Assembly: GCF_000023465.1 (NCBI RefSeq)
Contig: NC_014041.1
Coordinates: 3,602,001 to 3,666,000 of the forward strand
Length of the DNA stretch: 64,000 nt
From: Zunongwangia profunda SM-A87
Lineage (GTDB): Bacteria > Bacteroidota > Bacteroidia > Flavobacteriales > Flavobacteriaceae
Direction: 5' to 3'
Shown here: piece by piece, positions 20,702 through 29,924 of the stretch
Layout: the number at the start of each line of letters is the position of its first letter
How positions within the stretch are numbered: the first letter of the stretch is position 1
Translations under genes and position numbers: made by a program
Notes under the pieces: generated by a model
Told to the model about the DNA's origin: nothing
What the model saw: the letters and a program-made list of their open reading frames with translations, nothing else
The model's database searches: none

Positions 20702-21566
20702 GGCCGTCTCGAAAACGGGAGATGGTCAGCAATATCCGTATGGAATATAATATTTCCATCAATCGTTGTGTACGCCTAATATTGCTGCACAAAAGCGTTT
20801 TTTATTATACACCCAAAGAACGTGGAGATGAATTGCTGCGTATGAGAATGAAAGAAATAGCAGCAACACGAGTACGCTATGGGTTTTGGAGGATCTATAT
20901 TTTGCTTCGCCGGGAAGGCTTTATGGATAATCATAAACGCGTTTATAGAGTGTATTGCGAAGAAGGTTTAAACCTCAGATCTAAGAGACCTAAAAGAAGT
21001 CGGTGTGCAGCCCATAGACAACCTGCTCTTGGTAATGCCTCTAGTTTACATGAGTGCTGGAGTATGGATTTTGTGACAGATCAACTCTACGATGGAAGCC
21101 GTTTCAGAGCCTTAACTGTAGTAGATAATTATAGTCGTAAATGTTTAGCTATATATGCAGGAAAATCCCTTAAAGGAAGTGATGTTGTTGGGGTGTTGGG
21201 GTGATGGATAATTTAGTTGCTAGTGCAAGAGTTTATCCTAAACGCATAAAAGTAGATAATGGAAGTGAATTTATCAGTAAAGTATTGGATAAATGGGCTT
21301 ATGAAAACAATGTTGAATTAGATTTCTCAAGACCCGGAAAACCTACTGATAATCCATTTATAGAAAGCTTCAATGGATCTTTCAGAGATGAATGTTTAAA
21401 TACAAACTGGTTCTTCTCTTTGGAAGATGCACAAGAAAAGTTCGATATTTGGAGGGAAGACTATAACGGGTTTAGACCACACAGCTCATTGGGTGACATG
21501 TCACCCAATGAGTACATTGAAATCAATGAAAATAGCCCAGATTCTCTAGTTATGACCAGTACCTAA
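20701..21566 (+). pseudogene. IS3 transposase OrfB, frameshifted
   Basis: The integrase core is split: 20722-21204 holds the HTH_21-like region and first Asp (CWSMDFVTDQLYDG), and 21201-21566 holds the second Asp and Glu ([23 protein letters not shown]) plus [15 protein letters not shown]. The break is a perfect tandem copy of GTTGGGGT at 21187-21202; removing one copy restores VVGVMDNLV. Confidence 0.9.
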
Positions 21567-21702
21567 TTTTGGGAGGAGGTCAACTTAAAAATAGTTGATT
21601 TTTAAACTGTATGAAAAACAGGGAAGCCTTCATCACCATTAAATATAAAAAGGCTTAATTATAATCAGTTTTACTATTATGTATGGCTTTTTAATTCTAA
21701 CA

Positions 21703-22065
21703 TTATCGTGAACGAACATCCCTATGCAGTTTATATTTTGCTACGATAGCATTAGTAATGATAAGAATACTGATAATAACGATTGAAGCTGCTGAAATAC
21801 CCTCAATACTATCAATCCACACTAAGCACAATAGAAACAGAGCCAGAACTATATCAAAATAAAGATGAGTATAGAAAGTAATGATTTGCCTACCTAGTAC
21901 TTCATATGCACAAAGGCTATTAAATAATAATAAACCTCCACAGGTCAAAAACCAATATGTCTGCATACTTTCCATACTGAGATAACGATAAACATCCAAA
22001 CCCATTAAGCTTATCACAAACAAAAAATCATAGACAAAGTGTGCTTTTTTAGAATACATAGTCAT
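21703..22065 (-). CDS. Four-helix membrane protein, unknown
   Basis: A 120-residue protein with four hydrophobic segments (about residues 10-25, 38-53, 65-83 and 88-107) and a basic C-terminus (KYKLHRDVRSR). Family not recognised. It lies 47 bp downstream of the second YqaE copy on the same strand, so it may be the last gene of the second stress cassette. Confidence 0.55.
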   Translation of the reverse strand: MTMYSKKAHFVYDFLFVISLMGLDVYRYLSMESMQTYWFLTCGGLLLFNSLCAYEVLGRQIITFYTHLYFDIVLALFLLCLVWIDSIEGISAASIVIISILIITNAIVAKYKLHRDVRSR

Positions 22066-22112
22066 CGTATTTTAAAAACATCATAAAGTAAGATATTTCG
22101 TTTATTTATATT

Positions 22113-22292
22113 TTAGCTTTTTCGAAACAGCTTTACATATTCATCATTTATGATAAAAGCATGTATTACTCCGGGTATCCAACCAAGAAAGGTTAATAAT
22201 AAATTGACTAAAAACTCCTTTTTAGCTCCATACTTAATATAAACGGCTACCGGAGGTAAAATAACGTTTAAAATAACCATTGTCAATTTCAT
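22113..22292 (-). CDS. YqaE/Pmp3-family membrane protein (second copy)
   Basis: A 59-residue protein, MKLTMVILNVILPPVAVYIK then FLVNLLLTFLGWIPGVIHAF, the same family and motifs as the gene at 15403. Its ATG overlaps the stop of the preceding DUF7218-like gene (ATGA at 22289-22292), indicating translational coupling. Confidence 0.88.
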   Translation of the reverse strand: MKLTMVILNVILPPVAVYIKYGAKKEFLVNLLLTFLGWIPGVIHAFIINDEYVKLFRKS

Positions 22293-22525
22293 GCCTCATG
22301 TTTAATTATTAAGTCAATTAAATCGCCTTTTTTTATTTTGTCTACAACAGAAATTCCTTTTTCACGGCAAATTACAATTAATTCCTTATAGGAATAATTA
22401 TGATAGGCATTCTGCTGTATTTCTTCTTTATTTCGGGCAATCACACAAGCTTTTTCGTCACTCATACCATTGCTTTTTAAAATGGCATATTGCTCTTCAT
22501 CCTGTATTTTTTTATTCTTTTTCAT
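22289..22525 (-). CDS. DUF7218-like / Rho-N-like small protein (second copy)
   Basis: A 78-residue protein with DEEQYAILKSNGMSDEKACV followed by YSYKELIVICREKGI and KGDLIDLI, collinear with 15150-15386. Same order relative to DUF892 and YqaE as in the first cassette. Overlaps the YqaE gene by 4 bp. Function unknown. Confidence 0.75.
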   Translation of the reverse strand: MKKNKKIQDEEQYAILKSNGMSDEKACVIARNKEEIQQNAYHNYSYKELIVICREKGISVVDKIKKGDLIDLIIKHEA

Positions 22526-22546
22526 GACATGTCTTGATTATGAAAA

Positions 22547-22575
22547 GACCATTCAGTACCGCAGCCTGAATGGTC
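22547..22575 (-). terminator. Hairpin between DUF892 and DUF7218-like genes
   Basis: GACCATTCAG (22547-22556) and CTGAATGGTC (22566-22575) form a perfect 10-bp stem. On the transcribed minus strand it is followed only by a short T-rich stretch (TTTTCA), so it may act as an attenuator or mRNA 3'-end stabiliser rather than a full stop. The stem core matches the hairpin at 13848. Confidence 0.65.
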
Positions 22576-22596
22576 CGCCATCCAGTTAAATATGAG

Positions 22597-23082
22597 TTAG
22601 TCAGCCTTCCTATTGATTTGGTTAGTTGCTAGACTGTTCAATTTTTCATCGGCTGCATATTCCTCCTGGAGAGTCTTATTCAGTTTTTCGGCTATAACTG
22701 TATACCCTAATTCCTTCGCAAATCTTAGCACAGTGCCATATCCCGCAATCTCATAATGCTCAATGCGCTGTGCATCAGCTATAATTCCTGCATCACGTAC
22801 AAACTCATTTTCAACATTTTCTTCTAAAAATTCCTTAGCTTCTTTTATTAATCCTTTCATGGCATTACAAACTTCTCCAGTTGGAGATATTCCCAAATCT
22901 TCACAAACATCCTTTAAGCGTATTTGATGCTCTTGCGTTTCCTTTAAATGCATTTCAAAAGCTTTTTTCAGATTGGGCGTATTTGCCTGCTTAACCATAG
23001 TGGGTAATGCTGAAATTAATTGGCTTTCCGCACTATATAAATCTCTCAACTGATGTTCAAATAAATCTTTTAGATTCTTCAT
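22597..23082 (-). CDS. DUF892 (YciE-type) ferritin-like protein (second copy)
   Basis: A 161-residue protein, the same length as and highly similar to 13341-13826 (LKDLFEHQLRDLYSAESQLI, CEDLGISPTGEVCNAMKGLI, RDAGIIADAQRIEHYEIAGY). Helices and Glu/His positions of the ferritin-like fold are conserved. It heads the second cassette, followed by the hairpin, DUF7218-like and YqaE genes. Confidence 0.92.
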   Translation of the reverse strand: MKNLKDLFEHQLRDLYSAESQLISALPTMVKQANTPNLKKAFEMHLKETQEHQIRLKDVCEDLGISPTGEVCNAMKGLIKEAKEFLEENVENEFVRDAGIIADAQRIEHYEIAGYGTVLRFAKELGYTVIAEKLNKTLQEEYAADEKLNSLATNQINRKAD

Positions 23083-23127
23083 GGCATTACTTTTTTGTTT
23101 AGTAGGATTTTAAGGTCGTTCCTCTAA

Positions 23128-23322
23128 CTATATCCTATAATTCAAAGTTAACCATCTCATTACCGGATTAAACAAAGCTAAAGAGAATAACAAAATATTA
23201 TAAGTTCTTAAGAAAGCTTTTAACTTTAGCCTCACATCCTTCTGCTTTACAGTATGTTTATATACGCTATCTGCCAGAGATAGTTGTAAAAACCTATTGG
23301 TAGCTGAAAGAATTAGGTTCAT
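23128..23322 (-). CDS. Doubtful short frame upstream of DUF892
   Basis: A 64-residue frame with some hydrophobic content (YNILLFSLALFNPVMRWL) 45 bp upstream of the DUF892 gene. No recognisable family. It could be a real small membrane protein, a remnant or chance; listed because the position and strand fit the cassette. Confidence 0.2.
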   Translation of the reverse strand: MNLILSATNRFLQLSLADSVYKHTVKQKDVRLKLKAFLRTYNILLFSLALFNPVMRWLTLNYRI

Positions 23323-23898
23323 TCTTTACAGATAAATTTCTAACGTTTATTTAAGAAAAGTTCAAGGCAGACCCCTAAACTAAAATTAGAGAAATTTTCT
23401 TTTATGGAAAATAATGCTTAAGTTGAGTAATAGTAGAAAAAGGATCTGATCGTCTTAAATAACTTTTTACTCCTCCCTTGAACTTAGGCTTGAATGAATT
23501 TAAATAAAGCAATACGAAAAGTAGTCTTTTCTTAGAGTTCCTTGAAAATGTATTATATTTACTTGAAAATTATCAGCTCGATATATTACTACTCATTACG
23601 CCTAATAAAATCCAATTTTCGGATGATACTCAGATATATATAAGGAAGTATCAATACGTTCCACTTGACATACCAACAATGAAGCCTCTGTATTATTAAT
23701 ATGAAGCTTTGGATATGATCTATCATAACCTATAAAATTTTTGAGTGGATTTTTTATATCAGAAAACTTATAATATGAACTTTTTGTAAGCCACTAAATA
23801 GTTTGAAGAATAATCCCGCGTTCTGCCACCCCGACTTCTTAAAAATCATTTTAAACTTTCCTCACCACCAAATTGCAAAATTCGAACATAGTATACCC
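23323..23898. other. Intergenic, no gene seen
   Basis: About 575 bp with no recognisable frame on either strand. It lies between the second stress cassette and the truncated aldo/keto reductase, and probably contains heavily decayed sequence, including the lost end of the reductase. Confidence 0.35.
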
Positions 23899-24506
23899 CT
23901 AATATCTTGACCAAATACTGAAAAAACTCGTACGTTGTACATAACTGAATGCATTTTCAACACTTGCCACCTTCCCAATAGATAGGGCTGGATTTAATTC
24001 TTCCGTGGTAACATTACTTACACCTACTTCCATAATTTTTCCCTCTTTTTGCATTTCGAACATAGCCTTCAATGATTCCTCAAAAGGAGTGGTAGTCCGA
24101 GGCATTACGCGAAAATGTACTAATTGAATTTGTTCAATTTTTAAGGTCTTTAAATTATTATCGATGCTTGCCCGTAAATTTTCAGGTTTGTCGTAAACGT
24201 TCCAACTTTTATCTACCCCTCTGCTTGCTCCAACTTTGGTACAAATAACCAGATCTTTCTTATTAGGATGCAAGGCTTCTGCGATAAGTCGATTGGTTAC
24301 ATCTTTTCCATAATAATCAGCTGTGTCCAGAAAATTAATATCACCTTCAGAAGTTTTGCTTTTAATATCTGCACTGCTTCTTCCCTATTTTCGGGTTCGC
24401 CCCAAACTTGTTCCCCCGGAAGACGCATTGTCCCATAACCCAATCGCTTTACTGGTAGAGGATTTGCTGTATTGGCACCAATGGTAATTATTTTTTTAAT
24501 ATTCAT
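23899..24506 (-). pseudogene. Broken aldo/keto reductase
   Basis: The start ([36 protein letters not shown]) shifts frame near 24370; the next part, [20 protein letters not shown], carries the Asp and Tyr of the catalytic tetrad, followed by the Lys (VICTKVG) and His (QLVHFRV). The protein ends early after EVGVSNVTTEELN and VENAFSYVQ, missing the last third of the barrel. One frameshift plus C-terminal loss. The Crp/Fnr pseudogene lies just upstream on the same strand. Confidence 0.8.
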
Positions 24507-24581
24507 TTTCTCTGTTTTAATTATGAAAACAAAGGTGCAGGAACTCTACTAAAAATCTTTTGCCATATAGCAAAAAAGGAT

Positions 24582-25141
24582 TTATACAATATTTTTTCTG
24601 ATCCTTCTTAAGGAGGATTATGTAATCCCCAGATAAGAAGCTATATAAGAAAGAGGAGTCCGATCAACAAGGTTAGGGAATTTTTCTAAGAATATAAGAT
24701 AACGTGTGGTGGCATCTTCAGAAACTAAGGAACTTCTTCTGTCCATTTTCTTCATCAGGGCATTATGGAATATCTTATTCATAATTTTATCCCACTCCAA
24801 AATTGTATTAGAAAGGTTGTTCCATTGTTGGTTCGAAAATACAATAAATTTACAATCTGTGGCTGCCTGGACATATTCTGAAAAGGGTTCGTCTCTATAT
24901 GGATTTGCGATGAAGCGGTTTTCTTCTATAAAATATTTCGTGATTTCTTCGCCTTTATTGTTGTAATAACAAATTCGTAAAATACCCTCTAGAACGAAAA
25001 CTACTTTGTTAAAAGTTTTTCCTACTTCTGCAAAATATGTGTCTTTATAAAGTGTCGTTACAGTAACATTTATCGAGATGAGCTCAATTTGCTGCGGGTT
25101 TAAATTGCCAAATTGTAAAATATATTCTATAAGTTTTCCAT
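24582..25141 (-). pseudogene. Broken Crp/Fnr-family regulator
   Basis: An open frame reads KLIEYILQFGNLNPQQIELI through a cNMP-binding-like domain (FNKVVFVLEGILRICYYNNK, EEITKYFIEENRFIANPY) to the HTH region (RTPLSYIASYLGIT). The start ATG (25139-25141) is out of frame by one A (four As where five would give MEKLIEY). After YLGIT a TAA replaces a likely CAA (Gln) before SSLRRIRK. Two point lesions therefore inactivate it. Confidence 0.75.
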
Positions 25142-25627
25142 TTTATAAAGTTAGTAATTATGGCTAGTCATAAATTTGTCATTTGGCAAAATAAGGAATC
25201 AGATTAAATATTTGGTGAAATGTTATCGTACTTGAAGGTGCATTCTTTGCTGATTAGTCTAGGTATTATCTGTGAACAATAAGGTTCGAATCTTATCACC
25301 TCAACGATTCTAATAGGTTCGAACCGGTTATCAAAAAACAAATTCATTTAAATTTTCCAATGAATTCCGGAAAATATTTAAAAATTTCAAATAAAAAGAG
25401 GTAAAAATGTAGAATTAGCTGGACTTGTAATACACAAAAGGGACACTAAAATAGTATCCCTTTTTGTGACCCCTATGGTACAAAACTCGAACCAATTAAT
25501 AGAGGATTTAAAACTTTTGGCTGATATACTGGCTGCTTAATCTGTAATGAAGTCTTTAAAAGTAACTGATAGTTTATAGGTTATTTATAAAAGGAAAAAG
25601 TATGAAAACCTTTATGACCCATTTGGC
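25142..25627. other. Intergenic with a terminator-like hairpin
   Basis: About 490 bp without a gene. GGGACACTAAAATAGTATCC at 25440-25459 forms an 8-bp near-perfect hairpin followed by C and five Ts. A TCGAACCGGTT string near 25318 also occurs at position 31. A TTCGAA-containing palindrome near 25285 imitates a tRNA T-arm but does not fold as one. Confidence 0.4.
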
Positions 25628-25975
25628 CTATATATGATCCCATGCTGTCTTGGAGCGGACATTATAAGAAGTTCCCTTCTCTGTTGTTCCTTTTCTTTCA
25701 ATGAACTCTCTATTTATCAGTTCCTGTAAATCACGGGTAACCGTACTTTTTTTGATATATTCTCAAGTTGTTGGTATTCTGCATTATTTATAGAACCATG
25801 TCCTTTAATATATAAGAGCATTGACTTGTCTGGTGAAGGTTTTGTCTTTTAAAGTAATCGACAATCAGCTCTGTGATGTTGAGTATTTCGTAAAAAGGTA
25901 TATTTTTACAATTAATTTTTGGTGCCCCTCAACCATTATCTTTTGCAGGATATAAATAATCATTTACTTTCATTA
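25628..25975 (-). pseudogene. C-terminal remnant of a Fic/winged-helix protein
   Basis: Pieces in different frames read GAPKINCKNIPFYEILNITE, then MLLYIKGHGSINNAEYQQLE, then TVTRDLQELINREFIERKG and TSYNVRSKTAWDHI before a stop at 25628. This is the winged-helix tail found at the end of many Bacteroidetes Fic-family and AlbA-type proteins. At least two frameshifts and a stop; the catalytic part is absent. Confidence 0.55.
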
Positions 25976-26085
25976 ATTCAGAAAATAAGATATGGAGTTA
26001 GCCAACTTTATTCGTTAATCATAAAGAAGAAATTACCAACGAGTGGATAAAATATGCCCGGGAAAACATAAAACCTACATTTGAA

Positions 26086-27114
26086 ATGCAGGTGGAAGAA
26101 GTTACTGACCATATAAAGGATATGCTTGAAAGGATTGCAGAAGATATGGATACTTCGCAAACAAATGCCGAGCAGGAAAAGAAATCCAAGGGCAATAAAG
26201 CACTTAAATCTAGAGAAACCAAGGCAGCCAGTGAACATGGTGCGCAACGGGTTGAACTTGGGTTTGACATCATGCAACTAAGTTCTGAATTCCGTGCGTT
26301 AAGGGCAAGTATCCTTCGGCTTTGGGCCGAAAAAATCAGGGCAGAGAATTGGGAGACTGATTTTCATGATATGATACGATTTAATGAAGCAATTGACGAA
26401 GCATGGATGATCTCCTTGGATCATTTTCAACAGAAGCTCGACCAAAGCAAGAATTGGTTTCTTGGAGTATTGGGGCATGATTTGCGCAATCCTATTTCAG
26501 CTGTTTATGGCGCACAAGCAATCCTGAAATTATCTCAAAATCTTTCTGAAAAAGAAAAAGGAATTCTTCAGAGATCAGATTTCAGCCTTAAGCGCATGAC
26601 AGAACTCATAAATAACCTTCTTGAGTTTACGGAACTAAACCTGGGAAGGGGCGTGGTCATCAACAGGAGCTTAATTGATCTTTCAGAACATAGTGAAAAA
26701 ATCGTCCAAGAAATCCAATTGGCATACCCCAAGATTGACATCACGATAGACACCACAGATAACATAAAAGGAAAGTGGGATGCATCCAGGCTCGAACAAA
26801 TGATGACGAACCTAATCACCAATGCGATTCACCACGGGGAACCGGGAAGCCCTGTAAAAGTAAACCTTAATTCTAAAGAGGGGCAGGCACTTTTTAGCGT
26901 TCATAATCAAGGCACTCCTATACCGGAAGGTATTAAGGACAAAATTTTCACCGATAGGTTTACCAATAATAACGAAGACACAACAAAAGAGAAAAATTAC
27001 GGCCTTGGCCTGTACATTGTCAAAGAAATAGTAGAGGGACACGAGGGAAAAATTGAACTGACCAGCACTCAAGAAGAAGGCACCACTTTTACTGTAGCGC
27101 TTCCAATACATTAA
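26086..27114 (+). CDS. RsbRD-type sensor histidine kinase, N-terminus frameshifted
   Basis: An N-terminal RsbRD-like helical domain (EEVTDHIKDMLERIAEDMDT, GFDIMQLSSEFRALRASILR) precedes HisKA with the phospho-His in FLGVLGHDLRNPISAV and HATPase_c boxes NLITNAIHHG, VHNQGTPIPE and NYGLGLYIVKEIVEGHEG. Soluble, 342 residues. Upstream an ATG at 25992 reads MELANFIR, then one extra T breaks the frame before NHKEEITNEWIKYAREN, which joins this frame. Translation may restart at 26086 and lose part of the sensor domain. No response regulator is adjacent. Confidence 0.8.
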   Translation: MQVEEVTDHIKDMLERIAEDMDTSQTNAEQEKKSKGNKALKSRETKAASEHGAQRVELGFDIMQLSSEFRALRASILRLWAEKIRAENWETDFHDMIRFNEAIDEAWMISLDHFQQKLDQSKNWFLGVLGHDLRNPISAVYGAQAILKLSQNLSEKEKGILQRSDFSLKRMTELINNLLEFTELNLGRGVVINRSLIDLSEHSEKIVQEIQLAYPKIDITIDTTDNIKGKWDASRLEQMMTNLITNAIHHGEPGSPVKVNLNSKEGQALFSVHNQGTPIPEGIKDKIFTDRFTNNNEDTTKEKNYGLGLYIVKEIVEGHEGKIELTSTQEEGTTFTVALPIH

Positions 27115-27571
27115 ATGAAGTAGAAAAGATGTAATAAATTGTAGTGTATTTCAATTTTGTTCCGGATCCAGGTTTTAATAAAGACCTTTGGTCACGTCAT
27201 TTTTGAATTATTCCTATTTTCTTACATAAACGCTTGTTGAAGAACAGGCAGATCCGATTTTAATTTATGTACCTTCCTTATGGCTGAAATAGCAGTCACT
27301 CAATATTTTAGAAAGCCAGACTTGAATAAATAAAAGTTGCTTTCCATCAGTAATAAAGAGGAAATGGATACTACCTTATTATACCAGTAAATTCCAAATT
27401 ATGACGATATTAAAATTTTAAGAAGAATTCCCTGATGAAAATTCATGTCATACCCATATGCGCAAGTCTAGCGTATATTGCACCAAATTGAAACAAAGTC
27501 ATTCATTTTCAATTGATTATACGATTCTACATTTTCTTTAATATCATCTAATATCAATTGATTTCAACATT
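27115..27571. other. Intergenic at the presumed element boundary
   Basis: About 455 bp between the kinase and the direct repeats of the integrase. No gene recognised. If the integrase-carrying element ends here, the left attachment site should lie in or next to this stretch. Confidence 0.35.
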
Positions 27572-27679
27572 TGTTGTACCTATGTTGTACCTGAAAAGAA
27601 CAATAATTTCGTATCTTTATGGTGTACTTAGGTAAAGGAATACATTCAAAATGGAATGTTGTACCTATGTTGTACCTGA
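27572..27679. repeat. 23-bp direct repeat upstream of integrase
   Basis: Identical 23-bp copies at 27572-27594 and 27657-27679, beginning TGTTGTACCTATGTTGTACC, are 85 bp apart. Each contains two TTGTACCT half-sites, so four half-sites sit in front of the integrase gene, the second copy ending 30 bp before its start. Likely arm-type integrase or excisionase binding sites, or an autoregulatory operator. Confidence 0.7.
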
Positions 27680-27709
27680 TTTGACTTTCGTACTCAAAAC
27701 AGGTCAATT

Positions 27710-28924
27710 ATGTCATCAAACGCAAAGATAGTTCTACGTAAAAAACCAAACAGTAAAGGGCTTTACCCATTAGCTGTTCGAATTACAAAAAATCGTCGTT
27801 CAACATATCAATATATAGGTCATTATATTGACATAGAGGATTGGGACGAAAAAAATATTCGAGTAAGAAAGTCTAATTCAAATGCTGATAGTTTAAACAA
27901 GTTGCTATCACAGGAACTCTCGAACGCCAATAAAGCACTTATTGACTTACAATCCGAGCATAAAGATGCATCTGCCAACCAAATCAAAAAAGAGATATAT
28001 GCCTCGGGAAACTCTGCTACCTTTTTTGAACTAGCACAAGAGCATCTGGACGAATTGGAAATCGCCGAAAAATTAAACCGCTTATCTACGGATAGTGCTT
28101 TGGTTAGCTATATCATAAAGTTTAATAAATCAAAACAGTTGGCTTTTCAGGAAATTAACGAACGCTTCCTAAAAAAGCTGATGATATATTTGAAAGCCAA
28201 ACACGAACTTTCAGAAACATCAGTAATGAACATCTTAGTCCTCATTAGGTTGTTGTTCAACAGAGCTATTAAGCTCAAAATAGTTAGTAGGGAATTATAT
28301 CCTTTTGGTGGTGACAAGATTAAAATTAAGTTTCCAGAAACAAGCAAAGTCGGGTTGAATATTATTGAAGTAAGAGCCATAGAAGCTCTTGAGAATTTAA
28401 CTTTGAGTGAAATACACACTCGAAATGTCTGGCTCTTTAGTTTTAATTTTGCCGGAATGCGAGTTACCGATGTATTGTGGACAAAGTGGTCTGACATATA
28501 CGACAAAAGGTTGCATTATAGAATGAACAAAAACTCAAAATTACTATCATTAAAAATTCCAGATAAGGTTTTCAAAATTTTAGATTATTACAAAGAAGAC
28601 AAAAGATATGCAACCGATTTTGTTTTTCCCGAATTGAAAAAAGCGAATCTCGATGATGCAAAAGATGTCTATAACAAGAGAAAGACAGCTACCAAGAAAT
28701 TTAATGACAACTTAAAATCTATAGCTAAAAAGGCGAAAATTGATAAGAAAATTACAATGCATATTGCGAGGCATACCTTTGGCAATATTGCTGGTGATAC
28801 CATCCATCCCTTTATGCTGCAAAAATTGTATCGTCATAGCGATTTAAAAACCACATTGAACTATCAAGCTAATTTTATTCACAAAGAAGCAGATGATGCT
28901 TTGGATAGTGTGGTAAATTTTTGA
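27710..28924 (+). CDS. Tyrosine site-specific integrase
   Basis: A 404-residue tyrosine recombinase of the Bacteroidetes mobile-element type: N-terminal arm-binding domain (KNRRSTYQYIGHYIDIEDWD), SAM-like core-binding domain (about 105-205) and catalytic domain with Arg in FNFAGMRVTDVLWTKW, HIARHTF (His-x-x-Arg) and LYRHSDLKTTLNY (His and the Tyr nucleophile). Intact. It reads into the metal-resistance block and is the best candidate for the enzyme that inserted it. Direct repeats lie immediately upstream. Confidence 0.95.
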   Translation: MSSNAKIVLRKKPNSKGLYPLAVRITKNRRSTYQYIGHYIDIEDWDEKNIRVRKSNSNADSLNKLLSQELSNANKALIDLQSEHKDASANQIKKEIYASGNSATFFELAQEHLDELEIAEKLNRLSTDSALVSYIIKFNKSKQLAFQEINERFLKKLMIYLKAKHELSETSVMNILVLIRLLFNRAIKLKIVSRELYPFGGDKIKIKFPETSKVGLNIIEVRAIEALENLTLSEIHTRNVWLFSFNFAGMRVTDVLWTKWSDIYDKRLHYRMNKNSKLLSLKIPDKVFKILDYYKEDKRYATDFVFPELKKANLDDAKDVYNKRKTATKKFNDNLKSIAKKAKIDKKITMHIARHTFGNIAGDTIHPFMLQKLYRHSDLKTTLNYQANFIHKEADDALDSVVNF

Positions 28925-29009
28925 ACTATTATCAGCCATCTGCAAATATTTTAAAGTCATATTTCAACATATTCAATTGCCATTCCCTTACCTTTACCAA
29001 CATAATTTT

Positions 29010-29921
29010 ATGTTTATGGTGTTAAAGGTTAAATGGACTGAATTTAAAAGTAGTCTTGAAAATTTTCAGTCCGAAGGAAATGCGCTTATTAAAAAATATA
29101 AAGCAGCAAGAACTGAGGATTTATTAAATGAATTGAAAGAGGAAAAACAATCGTGGGAAAGCGATGTAATCAGTTATGTAAAGGCTTCTTTTGACCCTGA
29201 ACACACCAATTTTGCATACGAGTTTAAGGCTCAGCAAGGATATAATTTCGGAATGAAATTAGGTATCGACCAAAGAGTCAAAAACACTATTCAAACCATT
29301 AAAGATGAAATTAATGGGCTTGATTACTATTTAAAAATATTATTCATTTCAGATGCTATTGTGCGAGCTGATGACATTGATTTAGAAGAGCATAAAAACC
29401 TTGATACCGAAGGCATTCTTGATCTTATACTTTCTAAACTATATGAACTGTATAATGATGGGAAATACTATTCTATTAAGTGGATTCTTGAAGGTAACGG
29501 CCTAAAGTTAGGTGGGCGTAGCGAAGATTGGGACTATGGTAGAATGCTTGAAGAACGAGGCCTTATTGAGACTATGAATGGTCGTGAGGTAAATGCCAAA
29601 CTAAAACTTGAGGGAAAGTATGCCATTGAACAAGCCAGAAAATCCCAAGTGCCCGACTACTCAAAAATTAGCGATTCTGATGAAGAATTAAAAACACTTC
29701 TCAAAGAGGTACTTGCCGAAGTTAAAAGATCAGGATATGGTCAGCAAATCATCTTCGATGAGTTTGATGAGCTGCGCAAAGACATTCCGCATCTTAGCAA
29801 AAAATCGTTTGGTCAGTTATTAAAATCAAAACTTGGCGATTTGGTCGCAGACAAAGCCTTTGACAAAGCTATCGCCAGCGACATATTCAAACAATTTACT
29901 AACCAAATATTTCCATTTTAA
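29010..29921 (+). CDS. Hypothetical protein paired with integrase cargo gene
   Basis: A protein of about 303 residues from ATG 29010 (an upstream TTG at 28977 is less likely). The N-terminal part is helical (WTEFKSSLENFQSEG). A segment near residues 165-210 (SIKWILEGNGLKLGGRSEDW, YGRMLEERGLIETMNG) looks like a winged helix, and the C-terminal 70 residues are helical (KKSFGQLLKSKLGDLVADKA). Family not recognised. It ends 3 bp before the PD-(D/E)XK-like gene, so the two form an operon directly behind the integrase. Confidence 0.6.
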   Translation: MFMVLKVKWTEFKSSLENFQSEGNALIKKYKAARTEDLLNELKEEKQSWESDVISYVKASFDPEHTNFAYEFKAQQGYNFGMKLGIDQRVKNTIQTIKDEINGLDYYLKILFISDAIVRADDIDLEEHKNLDTEGILDLILSKLYELYNDGKYYSIKWILEGNGLKLGGRSEDWDYGRMLEERGLIETMNGREVNAKLKLEGKYAIEQARKSQVPDYSKISDSDEELKTLLKEVLAEVKRSGYGQQIIFDEFDELRKDIPHLSKKSFGQLLKSKLGDLVADKAFDKAIASDIFKQFTNQIFPF

Positions 29922-29924
29922 CGT

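Larger units (their letters stand above)
20351..21582 (+). mobile_element. IS3-family element, IS407-like group
   Basis: Terminal inverted repeats TGACCTCCTCCCA (20351-20363) and TGGGAGGAGGTCA (21570-21582) are perfect over 13 bp and bracket orfA and orfB; total 1232 bp. No clear target-site duplication (left flank TCAC, right flank ACTT). It inserted upstream of the broken AraC pair. orfB carries an 8-bp tandem duplication, so this copy is probably inactive. Confidence 0.92.

Noticed and set aside
25230..25350. tRNA-like TTCGAAT loop sequences (possible tRNA or att core)
   Set aside because: With the loop aligned as a T-arm the stem does not pair, and no matching acceptor, D-arm or anticodon arm is found upstream.
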